NCBI GenBank assembly: GCA_032251315.1
Contig: JAVVEE010000006.1
Coordinates: 1-49,679, forward strand
Reading direction: 5' to 3'
DNA from: LH-M37 sp032251315
Lineage (GTDB): Bacteria > Pseudomonadota > Gammaproteobacteria > SZUA-229
DNA length: 49,679 nucleotides
Each line of letters begins with the position of its first letter. Position 1 is the stretch's first letter. The position numbers were made by a program, and so were the translations under genes. The notes under the pieces were generated by a model that worked only from the letters and a program-made list of their open reading frames with translations, did no database searches and was not told where the DNA came from. This document shows positions 44,412-49,679 of the stretch, in pieces.

Positions 44412-45290
44412 ATGCAACTCCAGCAACATATCGAAAACCAGATTGAACTGGCGACCGGCGAACCCTTCCATATCACCAGTCAGCAGGATGTGGGAGGCGG
44501 CTGCATCAACACCAGCACACAGATCAGCGACGGCAAGCGCCACTACTTCATCAAAACCAACCACCGCCGCCACGCCGCCATGTTCGAAGCAGAAGCCGAA
44601 GGCCTGCGGGCCATGGCCGACACCAACACCATAAAAGTACCGCAGCCAATCTGCCACGGCGAACATGGCGAGCAGTGCTACATCGTCATGGAACATCTAC
44701 AACTGGGTGGTCGCGGCGACAACACCCTGTTTGGCCGACAGCTGGCCGCCATGCACCGCCACACCAGCGAGCAATACGGCTGGCACATCGACAACACCAT
44801 CGGCGCCACGCCCCAGCCCAACCACCCGCACCACGACTGGATCGAATTCTGGCGACAGCACCGCCTCGGCTTCCAGCTCGACCTGGCCGCGCGCAACGGC
44901 TACGGCGGCAAACTGCAGATCCTGGGCGAACGCCTCATGGCCGATTTCCCCGCCCTGTTCAAAAACCACCAGCCCGAAGCCTCCCTGCTGCACGGCGATT
45001 TATGGAGCGGAAACTACGGCGCCCTGCCCGACGGCACCCCGGTCATCTACGACCCCGCCTGCTACTACGGCGACCGCGAAGCCGACCTCGCCATGACCAC
45101 CCTGTTCGGCAGCTTCAGCCGCGACTTCTACACCGCTTACAACGAAGCCTGGCCACTGGACGACGGCTACCCGCAACGCCGCACCTTCTACAACATCTAC
45201 CACATCATCAACCACACCAACCTGTTCGGCGGCGGCTACCACGACCAGGCCATCAGCATGATGGAGCAGGTGCTGGCGGAGTTGGGTTGA
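44412..45290 (+). CDS. Fructosamine-kinase-family protein
   Basis: A 292-residue protein of the fructosamine kinase (FN3K/aminoglycoside phosphotransferase-like) fold. ISDGKRHYFIKTN holds the ATP-binding lysine, YIVMEHLQLGG the hinge, HGDLWSGNYG (residue ~194) the catalytic loop, and VIYDPACYYGDREADLA the metal-binding Asp with the FN3K-type PACYYGDRE signature. Such kinases phosphorylate sugar-modified (glycated) amines so they break down. Full length. Third codon positions are almost all G or C, more so than in neighbouring genes. Its start is GAGG-containing 10 bases upstream (AAAGAGGCCCGATCCC). Confidence 0.9.
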   Translation: MQLQQHIENQIELATGEPFHITSQQDVGGGCINTSTQISDGKRHYFIKTNHRRHAAMFEAEAEGLRAMADTNTIKVPQPICHGEHGEQCYIVMEHLQLGGRGDNTLFGRQLAAMHRHTSEQYGWHIDNTIGATPQPNHPHHDWIEFWRQHRLGFQLDLAARNGYGGKLQILGERLMADFPALFKNHQPEASLLHGDLWSGNYGALPDGTPVIYDPACYYGDREADLAMTTLFGSFSRDFYTAYNEAWPLDDGYPQRRTFYNIYHIINHTNLFGGGYHDQAISMMEQVLAELG

Positions 45291-45373
45291 GGAGCATTTT
45301 TGTGTGTAATACATGGCTGCTGCTTAAAAAGTTACGCTTGATTTGCGTATAATTAAGGTATATATTTTATCCT

Positions 45374-45640
45374 ATGTATTGTTTTGAATATGACGATAAA
45401 AAGAGTGCTTCAAATTTAAAGAAGCACGGCATTGATTTTGTTATGGCGCAGGGGCTCTGGAATGACCCTGACCTTATCGAGATACAGGCAATATCAAATG
45501 ACGAGCCCCGTTTTTTGATCATTGCTTCCCTGGCTAACAAAATCTGGTCAGCAGTCATCACCTATCGAGGTAGCACTACTATTAGAATAATTTCAGTCAG
45601 GCGCGCCCGTAAAGCGGAGGCAGCAGTTTATGAAAGCTAA
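45374..45640 (+). CDS. brnT: BrnT-family toxin
   Basis: An 88-residue protein matching BrnT, a RelE-like ribonuclease toxin: FEYDDKKSASNLKKHGIDFV and the C-terminal ISVRRARKAEAAVYES are family hallmarks. BrnT cleaves RNA and is held in check by BrnA. A TATAAT at 45347-45352 (25 bases before the ATG) may be part of the promoter. The stop overlaps the antitoxin gene by 11 bases, so both are made from one message. Confidence 0.9.
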   Translation: MYCFEYDDKKSASNLKKHGIDFVMAQGLWNDPDLIEIQAISNDEPRFLIIASLANKIWSAVITYRGSTTIRIISVRRARKAEAAVYES

Positions 45641-45866
45641 AGATTTTGATAAAAAATTTGATGACAACAAAGCAGATATTATTGATGATCTTGATCTGTC
45701 TACTTTAAAAAAGCCAAATCAGATACAGAAGAGAGTCAATGTTGATTTCCCTGCATGGGTAATAGAGTCTCTGGATAAAGAAGCCAGCCGGGTTGGTGTG
45801 ACGCGCCAATCAATAATCAAGCTCTGGTTAGTGGAACGGCTGGAGGAGAAGGCGGCGAACAAATAG
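45630..45866 (+). CDS. brnA: BrnA-family antitoxin, ribbon-helix-helix
   Basis: A 78-residue antitoxin. The N-terminal half (DFDKKFDDNKADIIDDLDLS) is the toxin-binding segment, and KRVNVDFPAWVIESLDKEAS followed by RVGVTRQSIIKLWLVERLEE is the ribbon-helix-helix DNA-binding half seen in BrnA/CopG-type proteins. It would bind BrnT and repress the promoter upstream of brnT. It overlaps brnT by 11 bases. Intact and of typical length. Confidence 0.88.
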   Translation: MKAKDFDKKFDDNKADIIDDLDLSTLKKPNQIQKRVNVDFPAWVIESLDKEASRVGVTRQSIIKLWLVERLEEKAANK

Positions 45867-45962
45867 TTGTTTGTTTGGGTTCAGGGTAAAAGCTGCATGT
45901 ACAGCATTATCAACCAAGTCATGCTACTTCATAGACGCAAAAGATTGCTCGGAATGGCGAAG

Positions 45963-46003
45963 AAAATAAAGAGTGATTATGATACTTGACCCCTTTTTCT
46001 TTT
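45963..46003 (+). repeat. RAYT-type tail repeat
   Basis: AAAATAAAGAGTGATTATGA then TACTTGACCCC and a T-rich run. The copy at 1848-1880 reads AATAAGGAGTGATTATGAAG followed by CTTGACCC. At 1.85 kb it follows a transposase relic, so this may be the tail of a lost RAYT element. Confidence 0.6.
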
Positions 46004-46043
46004 TTTCTCCTTTATTAAGTTTCAGTCAAAATTAACCAGAAGC

Positions 46044-46166
46044 ATGCAACAGATTTTACGACTATTGCAACTTAACCTGTTTGAAAAACGAGACTTGATG
46101 GCACTACTGCGTGGCGATCCGCCACGGGCAGTAAACATCAACAGTAATCAGATGGCTTTACTGTGA
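46044..46166 (+). pseudogene. C-terminal relic of an IS4-type transposase
   Basis: The frame MQQILRLLQLNLFEKRDLMA followed by LLRGDPPRAVNINSNQMALL ends at TGA 46164. This closing block (LQLNLFExRDLMALLRGDPP) is the C-terminus of a widespread IS4-type transposase. All upstream catalytic parts are absent; the frame is open for about nine more codons upstream without similarity. It marks one side of the ABC exporter genes. Confidence 0.7.
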
Positions 46167-46216
46167 AAGTTAACGGGACAGCAGTGATATAGTTATTAAA
46201 TAGGCCCAGTATTTAA

Positions 46217-46942
46217 ATGAATTCAAATGTTGACAATGTAATCGCTGTTCGCTGCCGAGGTGTAACCAAGACCTATGGGACGGGGCCATCAAAAGTAGCT
46301 GCTTTGCGGGGTATTGACCTTGATGTGCACCGTGGTGAGTTAGTGATGCTTGTCGGGCCATCTGGCTGTGGTAAGACAACGCTTATTTCTATTATTTCGG
46401 CAATCCTTGAGCAGGATGAAGGTCAATGCGAAGTGCTTGGTCATGATCTGATATCTCTTGATCAGGAAGAAAAGAGTCGTTTTCGGGGAGAATCGATTGG
46501 TTTTGTTTTTCAGGTATTTAACCTGATGCCCGCGTTGACAGCAGCGGAGAATGTTGCTGTTCCATTATTGATTAAAGGTATTGCCTATAAATCTGCTATG
46601 GAGCAGGCACAAGTGGTTCTTGATTCTGTGGGATTGGCATCCCGATCAGATGCCTTGCCAGGACAGCTTAGCGGTGGACAGCAGCAACGTGTCGCGATTG
46701 CGCGCGCTCTTGTACATAACCCAAAGCTGATTGTTTGCGACGAACCAACCAGCAGCCTTGATCACAAAACCGGGCATGAAATGATGAATCTTCTTCGTGA
46801 TATTGCCCACAGTCCTGACAGGACCTTGATTATTGTCACCCATGATAATCGCATTCTGGAGTTCGCAGATCGAATCGCTCGTATGGATGATGGCAGAATC
46901 GTTGGTAAGGGAACGGGTAATGAAAGGGAGCAATTGCTATGA
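46217..46942 (+). CDS. ABC exporter ATP-binding protein (DevA/MacB/LolD-like)
   Basis: A 241-residue ATPase: Walker A GPSGCGKTT (residues 47-55), Q-loop VFQVFNLMP, signature LSGGQQQRVAIARAL (from 151), Walker B LIVCDEPTSSLD and switch VTHDN. The short hydrophobic-free layout and Q-loop sequence are of the MacB/LolD/DevA type that drives type VII mechanotransmission transporters or DevBCA exporters. The start of the fusion-protein gene overlaps its stop by 4 bases (ATGA). No strong ribosome-binding site precedes the ATG. It is the first of three co-translated genes. Confidence 0.92.
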   Translation: MNSNVDNVIAVRCRGVTKTYGTGPSKVAALRGIDLDVHRGELVMLVGPSGCGKTTLISIISAILEQDEGQCEVLGHDLISLDQEEKSRFRGESIGFVFQVFNLMPALTAAENVAVPLLIKGIAYKSAMEQAQVVLDSVGLASRSDALPGQLSGGQQQRVAIARALVHNPKLIVCDEPTSSLDHKTGHEMMNLLRDIAHSPDRTLIIVTHDNRILEFADRIARMDDGRIVGKGTGNEREQLL

Positions 46943-47859
46943 AACGTGCCTACATCCTGCCTTTGCTGGCACTCATCGGCCTTGGTATTGCTATTGCGGC
47001 AATCTTTCATGGTAATAAGCCCCCAGGCGTAAAGACCCAGGGTATTTTGCAATTTCAACCGCCTTTTGAATCTTATGTCGCGGGAGCAGGTATTGTTGAG
47101 GCCACCACCGGTAATATTTCTATCGGTACACCTGTTTCAGGCATCGTCATGGAGATTTATGTAAAAGTGGGTGACCCTGTGAAAGCGGGTGATCCTTTAT
47201 TCAAGATCGATGATCGTGATCTTCAGGCACAGCTTCTGACAGCCAGGGCAAAGGTAAAAGAAGCCGCCGCTGCATTGCAAAAACCCAAACATCGGCTTGA
47301 GCGTGCAGAGCAGCTTAATAAACGTGATCCCAATGCGATCAGTGTTCAGGATCTGGAGGTGCTTCGTGATGAGGCCGTCCAGGCCGAAGCCACGTTTACC
47401 CTGGCCAGATCGCAGCTTGAGCAACTTCAGGTGGAAATCGAGCGTCATATTGTACGCGCACTTATACCCGGTGAAGTATTGCAATTAAGAATGCGTCTGG
47501 GCGAATTCGTTGAAGGAAGTAGTACTGCCCCTCCATTGCTGGTGTTGGGCGGTAATAATAAGATGAATTTGCGTGTCGATGTGGATGAGCATGATGCCTG
47601 GCGAGTTCAACCTGGAATGAATGCGGTCGCTTTTGTGCGCGGCCACCCGGAACTGAAAATACCGCTGCGTTATGAATATACCGAGCCACAAATTATTCCT
47701 AAGACCTCATTGACGGGTCAAAGCACGGAGCGCACTGATACACGCGTTTTACAGGTAATTTATAGTTTTGAAATAACAGATGCGTCTATCCATATAGGAC
47801 AGCAATTAGATGTATTTTTAGAGGTACCTGCAAATAATACTGGCGAAGCGAGACCATAG
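46939..47859 (+). CDS. Membrane fusion (periplasmic adaptor) protein
   Basis: A 306-residue HlyD/DevB-like adaptor. An N-terminal membrane anchor (YILPLLALIGLGIAIAAIF) is followed by a barrel-sandwich (biotinyl-lipoyl-like) half GNISIGTPVSGIVMEIYVKV with GDPVKAGDPLFKIDDRDLQA, an alpha-helical hairpin (residues ~98-155), the return half HIVRALIPGEVLQLRMRLGE and a beta-barrel domain. It would link the permease to an outer-membrane channel. Gene order ATPase-adaptor-permease differs from cyanobacterial devBCA but the parts are the same. The next gene starts right after the stop (TAG then ATG). Confidence 0.88.
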   Translation: MKRAYILPLLALIGLGIAIAAIFHGNKPPGVKTQGILQFQPPFESYVAGAGIVEATTGNISIGTPVSGIVMEIYVKVGDPVKAGDPLFKIDDRDLQAQLLTARAKVKEAAAALQKPKHRLERAEQLNKRDPNAISVQDLEVLRDEAVQAEATFTLARSQLEQLQVEIERHIVRALIPGEVLQLRMRLGEFVEGSSTAPPLLVLGGNNKMNLRVDVDEHDAWRVQPGMNAVAFVRGHPELKIPLRYEYTEPQIIPKTSLTGQSTERTDTRVLQVIYSFEITDASIHIGQQLDVFLEVPANNTGEARP

Positions 47860-49053
47860 ATGTTTTATATTGCCTTGAAAATGCTCATGGGTGATCGGGC
47901 CAAATATATTGGTCTGCTGATGGGTATTTCATTTACCGCCTTTCTCGTGACTTTTGCGGCTTCTTACTTTGCGGGCTTCATGACACTTGGTTTTTCTTTA
48001 ATATCGGAGAATAACTCAGCCGATGTATGGGTCATGGATCCGGCTGTCGATTCTGTAGAACTCACCACCAACATGCCCGGCTCGGCATTGGAGCGAGTGC
48101 GTGGCGTGGAGGGCGTGCGTTACGCTGTGCCTCTGACGCTGGGTGATGTGGATGTGCGGTTCCCTAATGGTCGCTTTCAATCGTTCCAGGTTATCGGTGT
48201 GGACGATGCCACACTGGCAGGAGCACCGATCTTAATAGATGGAACCTCACCCGAGGTATTAAGGGCACCCGGTGCGGTCATTGTAGACCCCGGTGGTAGC
48301 AGTGGGAAAATGCAAACCCCGCTGTTGAAAAAAGACCAATGGCCCCATGATGGTGTGCATCTTAATGCAGCAACACGTGAGTTAATGGCGGGGGATGAGC
48401 TTTTAGTGAATGGTCATCGCATCGTGGTGGCCGGACGATCGAAAACCATCCCCAGATTTCCGCCTCGACCGCTGATCTACACGACCTACTCGAATGCCAC
48501 CCGTATTCTGCCGATAGAAACCAATGTATTAACTTTCGTCATGGTTTCCAAACAACCCGGCATGTCGGCACAGCAGTTGGCACGTAGTATCCAGAAGACG
48601 ACTGGCTTACGTGCTCGCACGACTGACGCATTCAAGGAAGATACAGTACGCTGGTATCTCATCAATTCTGAAGATGTGGGGGACATGGCTGCCATGCTGA
48701 TCCTTGCCATGACGGTGGGGTTTGGTGTGGCTGGTGTCATGCTATATATGTTTACTTATGAGAATTTAAAACAGTATGCTGTGCTTAAAGCAATGGGCGC
48801 ATCACGACGTTTATTGTTGACCATGATTTTCGTTCAGGCCGGGGTATGTGCACTCTTGGGTACCGGTATTGGGCTTGGTTTATGCGCGATAATTGGCGAA
48901 ATGGTTGCAACAGTCGGTTTCCCATTTCGCATGATGTGGTTTACACCATTTTTTGGCGCTTTGGGTGTGATGATCGTGAGTCTTACTGCTGCCGCGATCA
49001 GTGTACGGCCAGTACTGAGACTAGAGCCTGGAGTGGTTTTTGCGGGTCGTTAG
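47860..49053 (+). CDS. ABC exporter permease, FtsX/DevC/MacB type
   Basis: A 397-residue permease with four membrane helices: one at residues ~19-42 (GLLMGISFTAFLVTFAASYF), then a large periplasmic domain of about 220 residues (ENNSADVWVMDPAVDSVELT and on), then three at ~275-300, ~325-350 and ~365-385. The helix after DVGDMAAMLILAMTVGFGVA and the loop YENLKQYAVLKAMGASRRLL are FtsX-family features. It pairs with the ATPase at 46217 and the adaptor at 46939. Ends with GVVFAGR. The substrate is unknown. Confidence 0.9.
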   Translation: MFYIALKMLMGDRAKYIGLLMGISFTAFLVTFAASYFAGFMTLGFSLISENNSADVWVMDPAVDSVELTTNMPGSALERVRGVEGVRYAVPLTLGDVDVRFPNGRFQSFQVIGVDDATLAGAPILIDGTSPEVLRAPGAVIVDPGGSSGKMQTPLLKKDQWPHDGVHLNAATRELMAGDELLVNGHRIVVAGRSKTIPRFPPRPLIYTTYSNATRILPIETNVLTFVMVSKQPGMSAQQLARSIQKTTGLRARTTDAFKEDTVRWYLINSEDVGDMAAMLILAMTVGFGVAGVMLYMFTYENLKQYAVLKAMGASRRLLLTMIFVQAGVCALLGTGIGLGLCAIIGEMVATVGFPFRMMWFTPFFGALGVMIVSLTAAAISVRPVLRLEPGVVFAGR

Positions 49054-49080
49054 GGTCGAAAAGGGGTCAAAAAAGCAAAA

Positions 49081-49393
49081 AGAAAACCGGGGTCGGAACA
49101 GAATGGCACTTACTTAAGCCTCTTAAGATGACCATTTTTTAAAATATCGGCTTGTGCTTCTGATCATGGCTTCATTAGTAAGGGGAATGGCTTAGGCCTT
49201 CTTTTAACGGCCCTTGGTTCAACTCTACCTGCTCGATTTCCCACATGAATTTGTGCAACCATTCTCAGCAATATAGCCACTTTCTTATAGTTCGTTGCTG
49301 GCTGTAAAAAACGCAAAAAAACGGGTAGAGTAGAGGGCAGGCGAGAGCCTGCTCTCTACTCTACCCCACCAAAGGCCGTGACCCCGGTTTTCT
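49081..49393. repeat. 14-nt inverted repeat pair, RAYT-type ends
   Basis: AGAAAACCGGGGTC (49081-49094) and its exact complement GACCCCGGTTTTCT (49380-49393) lie 285 bases apart. The same GACCCCGGTTTT occurs at 1654-1665. They may be ends of a small non-autonomous element; no gene lies between. It sits just past the exporter permease. Confidence 0.6.
49323..49366 (-). terminator. 20-bp hairpin with T-run on the minus strand
   Basis: Arms 49323-49342 and 49347-49366 pair over 20 bases with one G-T wobble around GAGA. On the minus strand the hairpin is followed by TTTTTTTGCGTTTTTT, a classic intrinsic terminator. It lies right after the stop (49356) region of the IS30 relic reading frame. Confidence 0.75.
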
Positions 49394-49468
49394 CAAGTGC
49401 ACCACCAGCAATACGGTTAAACACTTCAAAAGGCATTTTATAATTGAGGCGTTTTCTCGGCCTACGGT
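49356..49468 (-). pseudogene. C-terminal relic of an IS30-type transposase
   Basis: The minus-strand frame reads RPRKRLNYKMPFEVFNRIAG then GALEKTGVTAFGGVE and stops. RPRKRLNYKxPFEVF is the closing motif of IS30 transposases. Upstream in the same frame, from about 49470, the similarity ends and the sequence belongs to the plus-strand gene fragment, so only about 37 codons remain. Confidence 0.7.
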
Positions 49469-49478
49469 AATGGGGTGA

Positions 49479-49571
49479 TCGAATTTGACCATTGAATGCA
49501 CGCCTTATAGCAGCATCATTTACGCCAATGCATTTCGGGTGGCGGATGCGATCATCGAACAACTGGGGTAA
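49479..49571 (+). pseudogene. C-terminal fragment of an unidentified protein
   Basis: A plus-strand frame directly after TGA 49476 reads SNLTIECTPYSSIIYANAFR then VADAIIEQLG and ends at TAA 49569. It has no start codon and begins at the border of the IS30 relic, so the 5' part seems to have been removed by the element. The NAFRVADAIIEQL end is reminiscent of GMC-type oxidoreductase C-termini, but I cannot be sure. A following gene starts 4 bases later. Confidence 0.4.
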
Positions 49572-49575
49572 TACC

Positions 49576-49679
49576 ATGTCTGTCCCTAAATCGACAAACC
49601 GAAACACCACGGGCCAGAAGGCACTCCGCTGGCGTTCTGCCATTCTGGGGCTGGGAATGGCACTCATTCACGCCAACGC
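49576..49679 (+). CDS. Start of an unknown gene, cut by the window edge
   Basis: ATG 49576, 4 bases after the preceding fragment stop, opens MSVPKSTNRNTTGQKALRWR and then SAILGLGMALIHAN. It looks like the N-terminus of a membrane-anchored or exported protein: a charged head followed by a hydrophobic segment. The tight spacing suggests it was the next gene in the operon of the truncated fragment. Only 34 codons are visible. Confidence 0.4.
   Translation, partial: MSVPKSTNRNTTGQKALRWRSAILGLGMALIHAN

Overview
The window reads as chromosomal DNA of a gammaproteobacterium. Pointers are the priA-argS-SPOR gene order, the sucAB-lpd-sucCD operon, an EF-P-like protein of the EfpL (YeiP) type, the rdgB/rph/yicC neighbourhood, a BrnT/BrnA pair and the general codon style. 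A C-terminal fragment of a tetrathionate-reductase-like molybdopterin enzyme at the left edge hints at a sulfur-metabolising lineage, but nothing here fixes genus or family.

Layout. 1-2.0 kb: end of the molybdoenzyme, then about 1.3 kb of gene debris (a broken DUF2202 gene, a relic of a REP-associated tyrosine transposase, a REP-like hairpin). 2.1-8.0 kb: an efpL-osmC pair, polX, and a complete AmmeMemoRadiSam set (amrB-amrA divergent from amrS). 8.0-12.0 kb: a block of small conserved-looking genes of unknown function, including a protein with 27-residue tandem repeats and a probable small gene broken in a homopolymer. 12-13.5 kb: an MBL-fold hydrolase and a Nudix hydrolase. 13.7-21.5 kb: sucA-sucB-lpdA-sucC-sucD, the 2-oxoglutarate dehydrogenase and succinyl-CoA synthetase steps of the TCA cycle, with start/stop overlaps that imply coupled translation. 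21.5-22.1 kb: a YjdF-type membrane protein.

22.5-31 kb is an AT-rich accessory island. Nearly all its genes point left: a sigma-70-like factor translationally coupled to an unknown partner, an IS1380-family element with perfect 18-bp ends, then short genes (a PD-(D/E)XK-like exported protein, a lipoprotein, a protein with FtsZ/tubulin-like sequence traits, a zinc-ribbon-like protein, a DUF697 membrane protein and an acidic protein). A truncated IS66-family transposase closes its right side. If there is an undescribed system in the window, this sigma-factor-led group is my best candidate.

31-43.4 kb returns to core genes: an alpha/beta hydrolase, a yciA relic, an HExxH protein, rdgB, rph, yicC, a PilZ protein, a DUF3530 hydrolase coupled to an MFS/acyltransferase fusion, then SPOR protein, argS and priA on the minus strand. 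The intergenic spaces here carry several dispersed hairpin repeats. 43.4-44.4 kb is a 1-kb AT-rich non-coding region with two perfect and at least four one-mismatch DnaA boxes, lying where gene direction switches from minus to plus; it looks like a replication origin or another DnaA-binding locus. 44.4-49.1 kb: a fructosamine-kinase-family protein, BrnT/BrnA, and a three-gene DevBCA/MacB-like exporter bracketed by relics of IS4-type and IS30-type transposases. The right edge holds two partial plus-strand genes. No rRNA, tRNA or CRISPR array was seen.
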